Shown here in pieces: positions 19,595 to 32,088 of a stretch of DNA of 64,000 bases. The DNA is from Rhodococcus sp. OK302 (lineage in GTDB: Bacteria; Actinomycetota; Actinomycetes; Mycobacteriales; Mycobacteriaceae): assembly GCF_002245895.1 (NCBI RefSeq), contig NZ_NPJZ01000001.1, positions 5,201,501 to 5,265,500 on the forward strand, in the 5' to 3' direction. The translations under genes and the position numbers were made by a program. Position 1 is the first letter of the stretch. The number at the start of each line of letters is the position of its first letter. The notes under the pieces were generated by a model, which saw only the letters and a program-made list of their open reading frames with translations, had not been told where the DNA came from and ran no database searches.

Positions 19595-20416
19595 GTGACC
19601 GAGACAGCTACATCTCTACATCCCTTCGACGCCGCCGTTGAGCTGGAATCGCTGACACCGGGGTTGTCCACCGGGCACACCAGCCCCGCATACAACAACA
19701 TGGTGGGTCCGTTCGGCGGCATTACCTCCGCCACGCTTCTCGAGTCGGTGCAACGCCACCCCGAATGCTTGGGCCAACCGCTGTCTCTGACCGTCAACTT
19801 TGCCGGCCCCATCACCGAAGGTGCCTTCGAGATCACCGCGCGGCCGGTGCGAACCAATCGAGCAACTCAGCACTGGTCCATCGAACTCACCCAGGATGGC
19901 ACGGTCGCGACCACGGCCACCGCTGTATTCGGACTCCGCCGCGAGACGTGGGATTCCACGGAGATCGCGATGCCCGCCGTTCCGGCCGCAGAAGATGTTG
20001 CCGTGCAACCCTTCCCTGAGTTCATCGCCTGGGCACAAAACTACGAGATGCGATTTGTCGAGGGCGCGATCCCCGAACTGGACGCCGTCGAACATCCCGA
20101 TTCGGTGTCGACGCTGTGGGTACGCGACGCTCTGTCCCGGCCGCTGGACTTCACGTCTTTGACCTCGTTGTGCGACGTGTTCTTTCCGCGAGTCTTCTTG
20201 CGCCGCGGAAAGATGGCACCGGCCGGAACGGTGTCGCTGACCATCTACTTCCACGCCGACGCCGCTGCCTTGACGACGCAAGGTGATCGCGCAGTTCTCG
20301 GAACGGCGCGCACCCAGCGTTTCGGCAAGGGCTATTTCGATCAGAGCGGCGAATTGTGGGGCAGTGACGGCGAATTGCTCGCCACCACCCACCAGCTCGT
20401 CTACTTCAAGGACTGA
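19595..20416 (+). CDS. Thioesterase-family protein (double hotdog, TesB-like)
   Basis: 273 aa. The N-terminal hotdog has NNMVGPFGGITSATLLESV and SLTVNFAGPI; the C-terminal hotdog has PAGTVSLTIYFHAD and a final FDQSGELWGSDGELLATTHQLVYFKD. This matches the acyl-CoA thioesterase-like family found across mycolate actinomycetes. The GTG at 19595 has CAGGAG 6-7 bp upstream. It is convergent with the frameshifted hydrolase, with only 3 bp between stops. Confidence 0.83.
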   Translation: MTETATSLHPFDAAVELESLTPGLSTGHTSPAYNNMVGPFGGITSATLLESVQRHPECLGQPLSLTVNFAGPITEGAFEITARPVRTNRATQHWSIELTQDGTVATTATAVFGLRRETWDSTEIAMPAVPAAEDVAVQPFPEFIAWAQNYEMRFVEGAIPELDAVEHPDSVSTLWVRDALSRPLDFTSLTSLCDVFFPRVFLRRGKMAPAGTVSLTIYFHADAAALTTQGDRAVLGTARTQRFGKGYFDQSGELWGSDGELLATTHQLVYFKD

Positions 20417-20419
20417 CGA

Positions 20420-22440
20420 TCATCGAATCGGCCGGCTGACCGGGATATTCACGAAGCTCGGCGCAGTGGGGTCGAGCACGAGGTGCTGGGGTGCCAGTTG
20501 GCTCTCGTTGAGCAGTGGACGCAGCAGCATCCCTTTGGGGAAGTTGCTCGCGTACACGTCAATTCGCACCCGGTGACCCGATTGAAGTATCGCGTCCGTC
20601 GCGGCCAGGCCCACGTCGAGAGCTGTGGGCCGGCCGGGGACGATCGGCTGACGCGAATCCAGATCGAGGATGTAGTACGGATCGATGTAGTCACCGTTGG
20701 CCGATTTCACGCTTTTCGAATCATCCACGGCGCGTAGCGACGACGTGAGTTGACCGCTGGTGATCACGCGCGAAGTTCCGTCGGGCGCCACGTCGTTGAG
20801 CGTCGCGGTCCAATATCCGTCGGTCGTGTCCAACGAGGTATTGAGATGCAGGTTCACTGCTCCCGAGATCTCGGTCGGTTCATCGACGGGCGCACTGGTG
20901 AAGCTGAGCGCGTCACGTTCGCTGAAACGGGCATCTTTGGCACACATATCCAGAATCGCCACGATACCCATCGATTCCTGCGCTGAATCGCGTGAACATA
21001 CCGTCGCCATGCCCGGCGCAACCGTCAGCGTGGCGGAGTCCCCGGGCGCCTGCGCTGTAAGACTGCCGTCGTGCGCACTCCCCGGACTCGTTCCGCTCGA
21101 TTGCGCGCCGAGATACACACGCTGGTAACTCATTCCGGCGCGCGGGAACTGATCTGTCGTGGTCCATCCGCCGCCCTGCTGGTAGAGGGTTACCGGACCG
21201 AAGGTGTTGATTCCGTTGTCGATTCCCTTGAGCCAGTGATCGAACCAGGCCCGCTGCAGCACATCCAGGCGAGGCGGAGCGCCCTCCCCGCCGAACCCGG
21301 ATCCGAAATTCAGGTGGTAGGTATCGCCCATGATGAGTTGCTTCTGACCGGGCGGCAACGGAATTGCGTTGTAGATCTTGGGCTCGCTGTTGGTGAAGAT
21401 GTCATGCCAGCCGCCGTAAACCATCGTCGGCACGTTGATGTTCTCCGGATGCGAAATCAAGTCTTGCCGCAATGAACTATTGCTCTCCAGAAGGTCTTTC
21501 AGGTCCGGAGTGATGTCCGCAATACTCGGGACGGTCAGCGCGTTGAGGAGCAATCCCACAAATGTCATCGGATCGGCCTGCCGGTCCGCGAGCCAGGTCC
21601 AGTCGAAAGTCCCGTCGAGCATCGACTGCACATTCGGCAGCCATTTGGTTCCGTTCACCGCCGCGAGCCACACGGGCATGAACCCGATTCCGATACCTCC
21701 CCGGGAGCGACGACGTCACGGAGAACGTCTCCGCCTGGTTCCACCGGGAAAATCGCCTTGAGCGCGGGCGGTTGTTCACTTGCCGCATAAATTTGATTGA
21801 TCCCCGAGTACGACACGCCACTCATGCCGACATCGCCGTCGGACCAGCTCTGACTGCTCGCCCAGTCGATGACCTCCACTGTGTCCTGCTGCTCACGCTG
21901 CTGCAGCACCTGCCATGTGCCTTGGGAGAAGCCCGTACCGCGGACGTCGACAACCACCTGGCTGTAACCGCTCCGGATCAGGCTCTGATCAACCGTGAAG
22001 GTGCGCAGGCCGCCTCCGGTAACTACTTCGGCCAAATCTTGCAGTCCGGTAACCGGCGTACCGGACAGGTTCAACTCATCCACGAATTTCATCAGCGGAG
22101 CTTCGATTTCCGGAAGAGAAAACGCCGCGTTGGCCAATGCCGACACCAATTTCGTGTACGGCGTCATGTTCACAATGGTGGGCGTCTTGGTATCGACGGC
22201 CGCACCCGACGCGTCGGCCGGCCGGTAGACATTCGCCTTGAGCACCACTCCGTCGCTCATGGTGATCGGCACATCCCATTGAACGTTGACGCCCGGATAC
22301 TGTTGGGGACCATCCGCATCGGCTGTCCACTCGACGCCGAGTGGCCCACCGCCGGGTGGCAACGCTGAAGCGCTGGGAGCAACAAGGCCTACTGCTATCA
22401 CAGTCCCGAGCACCACTGTGATCAGGCTACGTACAGACAT
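20420..22440 (-). pseudogene. CocE/NonD-type (X-Pro dipeptidyl-peptidase-like) hydrolase, frameshifted
   Basis: Two overlapping reading frames encode halves of one secreted S15/CocE hydrolase. Frame 1 (22440 to ~21700) has a signal peptide (VLGTVIAVGLVAPSASA), the N-terminal hydrolase part and the nucleophile motif GVSYSG. Frame 2 (~21700 to 20420) continues GIGIGFMPVWLAAVNG, has the catalytic GGWHD and DTYHLNFG, and the C-terminal jelly-roll domain. Adding one base to the CCCC run at 21699-21702 restores a continuous protein of about 670 aa (APG-GGIGIGF). The loss is either a real mutation or a base-call error. GGGGGAG precedes the ATG at 22440. Confidence 0.85.
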
Positions 22441-22509
22441 TCGCCACTCCCCCTGGTTTGCCCGACAACAACTACTAATAGCAGCCGAGCACGGCGATAA
22501 GGGGGATAT

Positions 22510-23865
22510 TCAGCTGTTCGACACGTCCTGTTCCGGCGACTTCACCGCCATCAGCGCCGCCAATCCGAGCGCCAGTACAAGAACCAACCCGACGATTCCG
22601 GCTCGATCAGCGCCAAAGGCCCAGGCGAAGAATCCGAACAGCGTCGGCGCCAGGAAGGACACCGCACGCCCCGTCGTCGCATAGAGACCGAATAGTTGAC
22701 CTTCGCGTCCCGGCGGCGTGATGCGGGCCAGAAACGTACGGGACGACGATTGTGCCGGTCCGACAAAGAGACACAGCGCGAGACCGAAGATCCAGAACAT
22801 CAACGGCCCCGATACGGCGATCAGTACCGATCCGACCACGATCATCGACGCCAGCGACACCGTGATCACCGTCTTAGGTCCGATCCTGTCGTCGAACCGG
22901 CCGGCAACCAAAGCGCCCACGGCCGCGATCACGTTGGCGGCCACACCGAACAGCAGGACATCCGCTGCCGCAATCCCGTAGACGTTCACTGCCAGAACAG
23001 CGCCGAAAGTGAATACACCGGCCAACCCGTCGCGGAACAGCGCACTCGCGATCAGGAAGTAAATGGTGCGGCGGTCTACCGTCCACAGTTCCCGCAAGTC
23101 CCGCCACAGCACTCGATAGGAGTCCCGGAATCCAGCCTTCGCAGCGCCGGGGTCCGCATCCGGGGTGGGGAGTTCGGGAACCTTGAGGAAAACGGGGATG
23201 GCGAAGACTGCAAACCACACTGCCGCGAGCAGCGCCACCAGGCGGATGTTGAGTCCGCCGTCCGTCGTCAAGCCCAGGAAACCGCGAGTATCACCGTCGC
23301 CGACTATGAACCCGAAGTAGCACAGGAGTAGCAGCACGATGCCACCGAAATAACCCATAGCCCAACCGAAGCCGGAAACCCGACCGATATTTTCGGGAGT
23401 GGACACCTGACGCATCATCGCGTTGTACGGAACTCCGGCCAACTCGAAGATGACCGAACCAACGGCCAGCAGCACCAGTCCCAGCCACAGGTAGTGATAC
23501 GAGTCCTGCACGAAGTACAGTCCGGCCATCGACAGAACCGTCAGCCCGGTGAGAACTGCCAGCGATAGTTTTCGGCGGCCCGTGGCGTCGAATCTCTGGC
23601 CCGATATCGGTGCCAGAACAGCGATGAAGAAACCGGCGATACCGAGCGACCAGCCGAGCCACGAACTCGCCGAGATCGAACCGGGCAGATCGTCGCCGAC
23701 CGCATCGGTCAGGTACACCGAGAAGACAAACGTCAGGATGACCGCATTGAAGGCCGCCGACCCCCAGTCCCACAGGCCCCACGCAAACACCTGACTCCGT
23801 TTTGCCGCGCCGCCGATTCCGGCGGGCAACTGATCGGCGGGTCCCACAGCCGGTTCTGCGCTCAT
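22510..23865 (-). CDS. MFS permease of the UMF1/Atg22-like family
   Basis: 451 aa with about 12 hydrophobic segments. The N-terminal VFAWGLWDWGSAAFNAVILTF and the central DRRTIYFLIASALFRDGLAGVFTFGAV are hallmarks of UMF1 (vacuole effluxer Atg22-like) transporters, which in bacteria have unknown substrates. The ATG at 23865 (MSAEPAVGP) is preferred to a longer start reaching into the divergent padR promoter. It is divergent from padR with a 94-bp spacer, so PadR may control it. Confidence 0.83.
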   Translation of the reverse strand: MSAEPAVGPADQLPAGIGGAAKRSQVFAWGLWDWGSAAFNAVILTFVFSVYLTDAVGDDLPGSISASSWLGWSLGIAGFFIAVLAPISGQRFDATGRRKLSLAVLTGLTVLSMAGLYFVQDSYHYLWLGLVLLAVGSVIFELAGVPYNAMMRQVSTPENIGRVSGFGWAMGYFGGIVLLLLCYFGFIVGDGDTRGFLGLTTDGGLNIRLVALLAAVWFAVFAIPVFLKVPELPTPDADPGAAKAGFRDSYRVLWRDLRELWTVDRRTIYFLIASALFRDGLAGVFTFGAVLAVNVYGIAAADVLLFGVAANVIAAVGALVAGRFDDRIGPKTVITVSLASMIVVGSVLIAVSGPLMFWIFGLALCLFVGPAQSSSRTFLARITPPGREGQLFGLYATTGRAVSFLAPTLFGFFAWAFGADRAGIVGLVLVLALGLAALMAVKSPEQDVSNS

Positions 23866-23921
23866 GGACGCGAGCCTATGCGAGCGTGAGCCACCGCACA
23901 GGCCGAAGTTTCTACTCACCT

Positions 23922-23946
23922 AGTTGCATACGCACCTCGTTGCATA
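23922..23946. promoter_or_regulatory. Direct repeat upstream of padR
   Basis: GTTGCATAC occurs at 23922-23930 and again at 23938-23946, a 16-bp period, 14 bp before the padR start. This is a candidate operator for PadR autoregulation and control of the divergent permease. Confidence 0.4.
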
Positions 23947-23959
23947 CATACTTTTGTGC

Positions 23960-26538
<2,579 letters not shown>

Positions 26539-26557
26539 CCGACTACGCTGACTGATC

Positions 26558-27361
26558 GTGAGCCTGCCGACACCCACCACCACAGCCCGCGCCGTCGTGA
26601 CCGGCGCCTCCTCCGGCATCGGAGAGGCACTGGCCACTGATCTGGCATCCCGCGGACACTCCTTGATCCTCGTCGCCCGCCGCGGCGATGTCATGGAGGG
26701 TCTCGCCGAGACGCTTCGCGCCAAGCACGGCGTCGACGTCGAGGTCCGCGCCTGCGATCTCTCGGACAGCGCGGCCCGCGCCGTACTGGTCGAAGAGCTC
26801 GGTAAGCGCGAGATCAGCATCCTGTGCAACAACGCCGGTATCGCCACCTTCGGGCCGGTCGCAGAACTCGATCCGACCTACGAGCGCGCCCAGGTCGAAC
26901 TCAACGCCGTCGCAGTTCACGACCTCACCCTGGCCGTGCTGCCCGGCATGCTCGAGCGCAAGTCCGGTGGCATCCTGATGGTCGGATCCGCAGCCGGCAA
27001 CATGCCGATCCCCAACAATGCGACCTACGCCGCCACCAAGGCGTTTGTAAACACCTTCTCGGAATCCCTGCGCGGCGAACTCAACGGCACCGGCGTGAAC
27101 GTCACGCTCCTCGCCCCCGGCCCCGTCCGTACCGAGATTCCGGACCCGGCCGAAGCCTCCATCGTCGACAAGCTCGTTCCGGACTTCTTCTGGATCTCGA
27201 GCGAGTACACGGCCAAGGTGTCGCTCGACGGCCTGGCCGAGAACAAGATGCGCGTCGTACCCGGCATCTTGAGCAAGGCGATGTCCGTCGCCGGCGGCTA
27301 CACGCCCCGCGCGGTAGTTGCGCCCATCGTGGGCACCTTCTACAAGAAGCTTGGCGGCTGA
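26558..27361 (+). CDS. Short-chain dehydrogenase/reductase
   Basis: 267 aa. Cofactor motif TGASSGIGEAL at 15-25, NNAG at ~90, and the catalytic Ser then YAATK; PGPVRTEIPDP follows. NADP(H) preference is likely from the VARR at the end of the second strand. It resembles actinomycete DltE/oxidoreductases of unknown substrate. The GTG at 26558 is 19 bp after fadH. Confidence 0.87.
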   Translation: MSLPTPTTTARAVVTGASSGIGEALATDLASRGHSLILVARRGDVMEGLAETLRAKHGVDVEVRACDLSDSAARAVLVEELGKREISILCNNAGIATFGPVAELDPTYERAQVELNAVAVHDLTLAVLPGMLERKSGGILMVGSAAGNMPIPNNATYAATKAFVNTFSESLRGELNGTGVNVTLLAPGPVRTEIPDPAEASIVDKLVPDFFWISSEYTAKVSLDGLAENKMRVVPGILSKAMSVAGGYTPRAVVAPIVGTFYKKLGG

Positions 27362-27388
27362 TTCACCCAAACTTCTTAATTCAGACCA

Positions 27389-27410
27389 ATACGGACCGTA
27401 TAGTCGGTTA
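27389..27410 (+). promoter_or_regulatory. Leaderless promoter with palindromic operator
   Basis: A -10 TATAGT (27399-27404) ends 6 bp before the A of the ATG at 27411, as for leaderless genes. A perfect palindrome ATACGG-A-CCGTAT (27389-27401) overlaps the -10 and could be a repressor site. Confidence 0.5.
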
Positions 27411-27971
27411 ATGGCCATACGGCGCATCTGTGCAGCAGGGGCAATCCTTCTCTTGACCGGAGGGTTGCCCTTACTGCTACCTACGACGGCGAATGCCTGC
27501 TCGTGTGTCTCCTTCGAATCCCCGGAAGAAGCAGTGAGTGTTTCCAGCACTGTCTTCCTCGGAACTCCGACCGAGAAATCCTCGGACGGGTTCGAAGACA
27601 CCTATCTGTTCGATGTCAGCCGCGTCTACAAGGGTGACGTCGATTCCGTGACCTCGGTGGGGACCATGTCCAGCACAGCTGCCTGCGGAACCGGATACGT
27701 ACTCGGAACCGAACAACTCATGTTCGTCTCGAAGCCCTACGACGTCGACGCCGAGTTCCAGGGATCCGGTTGCGTTCCGGGTAGCCGGAGCGATTTCGAC
27801 GTCCAGGCAACCGTCGAGTCCGTCTACGGCGATGGATATGTTCCGGATACGGGTGGAACGGTATCGGTTGGTGTGCGGGTCGACAAACCCGTTGTGATCG
27901 GCGCAGTCGGGGCCGTTGCGCTCCTCACCATCGGAGGCGGGCTCTACTGGAGGCGGCGGCGATCGAGCTGA
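27411..27971 (+). CDS. Secreted, membrane-anchored protein with mature N-terminal Cys-Ser-Cys
   Basis: 186 aa. The signal peptide (residues 1-29) is predicted to be cut at TANA/CSC, so the mature protein begins CSC, the arrangement seen in TIMP/netrin-like proteins. Two further cysteines (TAACGTG and GSGCVPG) could form disulfides. After ~140 comes VPDTGG, a loose LPxTG-like motif, then a transmembrane helix (VVIGAVGAVALLTIGGGLYW) and RRRRSS, so the domain faces outwards and is anchored C-terminally. The start fits a leaderless promoter. Function is unknown; the TIMP comparison rests on the N-terminus only. Confidence 0.75.
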   Translation: MAIRRICAAGAILLLTGGLPLLLPTTANACSCVSFESPEEAVSVSSTVFLGTPTEKSSDGFEDTYLFDVSRVYKGDVDSVTSVGTMSSTAACGTGYVLGTEQLMFVSKPYDVDAEFQGSGCVPGSRSDFDVQATVESVYGDGYVPDTGGTVSVGVRVDKPVVIGAVGAVALLTIGGGLYWRRRRSS

Positions 27972-27989
27972 ACCCTCTGTATCAGGAAC

Positions 27990-28029
27990 GCGTCAACCTA
28001 TCTCGGTAGTGCGTCAACTATCCGTCAAG
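27990..28029. promoter_or_regulatory. Direct repeats upstream of the decarboxylase-like gene
   Basis: GCGTCAAC at 27990-27997 and 28011-28018, 21 bp apart (two helical turns), with a partial third copy CGTCAAG at 28023. A candidate activator or repressor site, 80-120 bp before the GTG. Confidence 0.35.
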
Positions 28030-28107
28030 ACGGGTCTCGACCACTTCGAATCGAGAGTAGATCTGAACTAGCCCCGCAGTACAGCGGGTCACCTTCAGGA
28101 GATCGAC

Positions 28108-29241
28108 GTGACGCTGCTCGAAATCTTCCCGTCCTTACGCGGCGCCATGACGCCTCGCTTGGATCCTGCGTTGTGGCCCATCAGCACTCGCCACGATCAG
28201 AGCGGCCGCATCTGCATCGGCGACGTAGCCCTCGAAGATATCGCCGACCAATACGGCACTCCCACCTACGTCATCGACGAGTCCGATGTGCGGCACCGTT
28301 GCCGTACTTATCGGGAAATCTTCCCCGACTCCGAGATCGTGTACGCCGGCAAGGCCCTGATGATTCGAGCGATGGCCAAGTGGGTGTCCGAGGAGGGGCT
28401 CGGCGTAGGCGTCTGCTCTGCCGGCGAGCTGTCCATTGCCATCGCTGCGGGTGTCCAACCATCCCGAATTATCTTGCACAGCAATACAAAAACTGCCTCG
28501 GAGCTCAGAACTGCCGCCAACGCCGGCGTGGGCCGGATCGTCATCGACTCACCCAGCGAAGCTGCACTACTCGCATCCGTGTGTACTCGTTCGCAGAAAG
28601 TACTGATCCACGTAACTCCCGGCGCAGACACGGAATTCGAGGACACCGTTGCGACAGTAAAAAACGCAACGCATCTCCACTTGATCGGTCTGCACTGTCA
28701 ACTCGGTTCTCACATCACCGATCCCGAACGCTTCCGCAGCGCCATAGGCACCATGATCGGACAGATGGCCGACATCCGCCGCGCTCACACCATGATCCTC
28801 ACCGAACTCGATCTCGGTGGCGGACACGGCATTGCATACTTACCCGGCGACGCGCAGCTCGATCTCACCCGATTGGCCCGAGTCATCGACGAGTCCCTCG
28901 ACGACGCCTGCATACGCAACAGGTTTCCCCGCCCGAAGATCGTACTCGAGCCCGGACGGGCCATCGCTGCGCGCGCCGGCGTGACCCTGCATCGGGCACA
29001 GAGCACCAAAACCATCAGCGACGGAAGATCATTCGTATCCGTCGGCGCCCGGCTCCCCGCAGATCTGCGCGAAGGCGATCTGGTGGGAGTCCCTGGTACC
29101 GGTGCCTATCACCACAGCATGACGTCGACAAACGACAACGTGTGCCGCCCACCCGTGATCGCGGTGCTCGGCGGCGTCGCACGTCCGTTGATCCGGCGCG
29201 AGTCGATGGACGACCTACTCGCTCGCGAGGTCGGAATGTGA
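28108..29241 (+). CDS. Shortened diaminopimelate-decarboxylase-like protein
   Basis: 377 aa against ~447 for actinobacterial LysA. The PLP-barrel features are kept: IVYAGKAL with the PLP lysine, GLHCQLGS, DLGGGHGIAYLP, VLEPGRAIAA, and the C-terminal TGAYHHSM and RRESMDDLLAREV. Two blocks are missing. One is the stretch after the barrel strand that holds HEFISTAHEDQKFG in LysA; the other is ~55 residues that normally hold DGGMSDN and the HCESGD active-site element supplied by the dimer partner. It is probably not a working DAP decarboxylase. The GTG has AGGAG 6 bp upstream. It stands alone. Confidence 0.75.
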   Translation: MTLLEIFPSLRGAMTPRLDPALWPISTRHDQSGRICIGDVALEDIADQYGTPTYVIDESDVRHRCRTYREIFPDSEIVYAGKALMIRAMAKWVSEEGLGVGVCSAGELSIAIAAGVQPSRIILHSNTKTASELRTAANAGVGRIVIDSPSEAALLASVCTRSQKVLIHVTPGADTEFEDTVATVKNATHLHLIGLHCQLGSHITDPERFRSAIGTMIGQMADIRRAHTMILTELDLGGGHGIAYLPGDAQLDLTRLARVIDESLDDACIRNRFPRPKIVLEPGRAIAARAGVTLHRAQSTKTISDGRSFVSVGARLPADLREGDLVGVPGTGAYHHSMTSTNDNVCRPPVIAVLGGVARPLIRRESMDDLLAREVGM

Positions 29242-29260
29242 CCTCGCGAGCGAGCTGACA

Positions 29261-30976
29261 TCAGCGCCGGCGTCGACTTCCGGTACCGAAGATGCTCCGC
29301 GAAATCTCGCGCCCGGCAGCCGATGCCGCCGATCGAAGGAAACTCTTCACCGCCGAGTTACCGAGAATCTGCTCGGCCATGTTGGGCCCCTCCGGTTCCG
29401 CCGGCGTAGGAGGAGGCAGATCCGGCAGCGGCGGCAGGTCCAGCGACGGATCTGCCGTCGGAGCACCGGCCACCTTCGCAGTCAGCCTTTCGTAGGCCGA
29501 TTCACGATCAATCGTCTGGCCGTACTTCTGATTCAGTGGGCTCGACGCGGCCGCAGCCTTGATGGCGTCGTTGCCGATGGTGTCCATCAAGGAACGCGGC
29601 GGGCGAATCTTGGTCCAGGCCACCGGCGTCGGCGCACCCTTCTCCGAGAGCACCGTCACGATCGCCTCACCGATACCGAGGGAGGTGAGCGCCTTCTCGA
29701 GGTCGTAGTGCTCCGTCTTCGGATACGTGCGCACTGTCTTGTTGAGCGCCTTCTGATCGTCCGGCGTGAACGCACGCAACGCATGCTGTACGCGCGCACC
29801 CAGTTGCGACAGAACCGAATTGGGGATGTCCGTGGGCAATTGGGTGCAGAAGAACACGCCGACACCCTTGGATCGAATGAGCTTGACGGTCTGTTCTACC
29901 TGCTGCAGAAAGGCTTTCGACGCGTCGGCAAAAAGCAGGTGCGCTTCGTCGAAGATGAAAACGAGCTTGGGCTTGTCCAGATCGCCCTCCTCCGGCAAAG
30001 TCTGGAAGAGATCGGCCAACACCCACATCAGGAATGTGGAGAACATCGCGGGCCGAGCAGCCTGCGCGCCGAGCTCGAAGAGCGTGATCACGCCGGCGCC
30101 GCCGACGACGCGCAGCAGATCCTCGGTTTCCAGTTCCGGCTCACCGAAGAATGTGTCGCCGCCATCGGCCTCGAGGTTGACCAGCGCGCGCAGGATCACG
30201 CCCGCGGTTGCCGTGGATACTCCGCCGATTCCCTTGAGATCAGCTTTACCCTCGTCGCCGGTGAGATGCGCGATAACCGAGCGCAGGTCCTTGAGGTCCA
30301 GCAATGCGAGGCCCTGAGTGTCCGCCCAATGGAAGATCAGCCCCAGAGTGGACTCCTGGGTCTCGTTGAGCCCCAGAACCTTGCTGAGCAGAATTGGGCC
30401 GAAGCTCGTGATGGTTGCGCGAACCGGAATTCCGATGCCGCCCGTACCGAGCGAGAGAAATTCCACCGGCATCCCGGCCGGCGTCCAGGCGTCGTCGCCC
30501 GTCTCGACCGCACGAGCGGTGATCTTGTCGTTGCTCTCCCCCGCCCGCGACAGTCCCGAGAGGTCACCCTTCACGTCGGCCATCACCACGGGGACGCCCG
30601 CGGCCGACAGTTGCTCCGCAATCCCCTGCAAAGTCTTCGTCTTGCCGGTACCGGTCGCGCCGGCAATCAGACCGTGACGATTGATCGTGGCCAACGGGAT
30701 GCGTACTCGGGCGGCTGGATCGGCAACACCGTCGACCACCACCGAGCCGAGCTCCAGGGCCCGACCTTCCGACGCGTAGCCCGCAGCGATCTCGGCGGCA
30801 GCACCCGACGGAGCCGACGGCTGCACTGCACCTTCAGCCTCGAGAGCCTCCCGCTCGGCTTCCTCGGCCGCTTTAGCAGCTTCAGCGGCAAGACGCGCAG
30901 CCTCGGCAGCAGCAACCTTCGCCACCTTCGCCTTCTCTGCCGGCGTCAATGTGCCGTCCTTCGGATCCACGGTCAT
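29261..30976 (-). CDS. DUF853/HerA-like P-loop ATPase
   Basis: 571 aa. An Ala/Glu-rich coiled-coil segment (residues 12-50) precedes the ATPase. Walker A GATGTGKT is at 106-113 and Walker [13 protein letters not shown] around 350. The tail is Pro-rich, then a helical segment ending in GSRRRR. It matches the YjgR/DUF853 family, HerA-FtsK superfamily helicase-like proteins of unclear role. It is divergent from orn, as in M. tuberculosis (Rv2510c-Rv2511). GAGGAGGGG lies upstream of the ATG. Confidence 0.87.
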   Translation of the reverse strand: MTVDPKDGTLTPAEKAKVAKVAAAEAARLAAEAAKAAEEAEREALEAEGAVQPSAPSGAAAEIAAGYASEGRALELGSVVVDGVADPAARVRIPLATINRHGLIAGATGTGKTKTLQGIAEQLSAAGVPVVMADVKGDLSGLSRAGESNDKITARAVETGDDAWTPAGMPVEFLSLGTGGIGIPVRATITSFGPILLSKVLGLNETQESTLGLIFHWADTQGLALLDLKDLRSVIAHLTGDEGKADLKGIGGVSTATAGVILRALVNLEADGGDTFFGEPELETEDLLRVVGGAGVITLFELGAQAARPAMFSTFLMWVLADLFQTLPEEGDLDKPKLVFIFDEAHLLFADASKAFLQQVEQTVKLIRSKGVGVFFCTQLPTDIPNSVLSQLGARVQHALRAFTPDDQKALNKTVRTYPKTEHYDLEKALTSLGIGEAIVTVLSEKGAPTPVAWTKIRPPRSLMDTIGNDAIKAAAASSPLNQKYGQTIDRESAYERLTAKVAGAPTADPSLDLPPLPDLPPPTPAEPEGPNMAEQILGNSAVKSFLRSAASAAGREISRSIFGTGSRRRR

Positions 30977-31097
30977 ACAGGCCCCTCCTCAGTGCAGTAG
31001 GAAAGAAGATCTTTGCGCGGTAGGAAAAGAAGATCTTTGCGCGTCGAGTTTTCACCGCCGACCTTATCCCGCGAGCGCGCGCACTACTGTGTTCCTG

Positions 31098-31697
31098 GTG
31101 CAGGACAAATTGGTATGGATCGATTGTGAAATGACCGGGCTGCGGCTGGAGTCGGACAAACTCATCGAGATTGCGGCTCTGGTAACCGACAGCGAATTGA
31201 ACATCTTGGGCGAAGGCGTGGACATCGTCATCCACGCCGACGACGACGCTTTGGCCTCGATGCCCGACGTCGTGAGGAAGATGCACGCCAAATCGGGATT
31301 GACCGAAGAAGTGCGCAAGTCGACGGTCACCCTCGCCGAGGCGGAGAAAGAGGTGCTCGCCTACATCCGCAAGCACGTTCCCGTCGCCGGAACCGCTCCC
31401 CTGGCAGGTAATTCCATCGCCACCGACCGCGGATTCATTTCCCGCGACATGGCGGCCCTGGACACGTACCTCCACTACCGGATGATCGATGTCAGTTCCA
31501 TCAAGGAACTCTCCCGTCGCTGGTATCCCCGCATTTACTTCGGCCAGCCCGAGAAGGGTCTCGCGCACCGCGCGCTGGCCGACATCAAGGAATCCATTCG
31601 CGAACTCAAGTATTACCGCGGCACTGCCTTTGTCCCCGCGCCCGGACCGTCCAGCGCTGAGATCGCAGCCGTCGTCGAGGGTTTAGGACCCGCCTGA
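31098..31697 (+). CDS. orn: Oligoribonuclease
   Basis: 199 aa DEDDh 3'-5' exonuclease that degrades 2-5-nt RNAs, and c-di-GMP-derived pGpG where present. ExoI motif WIDCEMTGL (Asp9, Glu11), ExoII with [13 protein letters not shown], and ExoIII with [11 protein letters not shown]. The GTG at 31098 ([10 protein letters not shown]) gives the family's N-terminus; longer in-frame starts overlap the promoter region of the ATPase gene. tRNA-His follows. Confidence 0.94.
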   Translation: MQDKLVWIDCEMTGLRLESDKLIEIAALVTDSELNILGEGVDIVIHADDDALASMPDVVRKMHAKSGLTEEVRKSTVTLAEAEKEVLAYIRKHVPVAGTAPLAGNSIATDRGFISRDMAALDTYLHYRMIDVSSIKELSRRWYPRIYFGQPEKGLAHRALADIKESIRELKYYRGTAFVPAPGPSSAEIAAVVEGLGPA

Positions 31698-31780
31698 CCA
31701 GCCGATTGGCTTCCTGACCAACTTTCGCGCTAGTATCTCTTTCGTCAAAGCAGCCGGGTCAAACCGGTCGCGGAGGCAAT

Positions 31781-31854
31781 GGTGGGCGTAGTTCAGTTGG
31801 TAGAGCACCAGGTTGTGATCCTGGCTGTCGCGGGTTCGAGTCCCGTCGCTCACC
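31781..31854 (+). tRNA. tRNA-His (anticodon GTG)
   Basis: 74 nt including the G-1 typical of tRNA-His, opposite C73. Acceptor GTGGGCG/CGCTCAC, anticodon stem CCAGG/CCTGG with loop TTGTGAT. No CCA is encoded. Confidence 0.95.
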
Positions 31855-31860
31855 CAAAGG

Positions 31861-31903
31861 GAACCCCCGGAAATGTTGAAAGACATTTCCGGGGGTTCTT
31901 TTG
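31861..31903 (+). terminator. Terminator of tRNA-His
   Basis: A 16-bp perfect stem, 31861-31876 with 31883-31898, followed by TTTT. Confidence 0.9.
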
Positions 31904-32029
31904 GTTTCAAAACCACCCACCGCCCTGAGCGAACGTACCTTTCGGTCGATCTAAGGCGATGAACATACCGTTCGCACCAGAACGCTCACCGTCACACCAT
32001 CAACATGGGCCACACCCCCCCAGAACACC

Positions 32030-32063
32030 GAAATGCCCCCAGCCAACCGGCTGGGGGCATTTC
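32030..32063 (-). terminator. Terminator of the L,D-transpeptidase gene
   Basis: A 15-bp perfect stem GAAATGCCCCCAGCC/GGCTGGGGGCATTTC (32030-32044 with 32049-32063), loop AACC, 25 bp after the minus-strand stop. Confidence 0.85.
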
Positions 32064-32088
32064 TCACATTCAGGGCCTGACGACGCGC

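Noticed and set aside
29708..31000. A 430-codon plus-strand frame over the HerA-like gene
   Set aside because: Antisense shadow of a clear P-loop ATPase gene.
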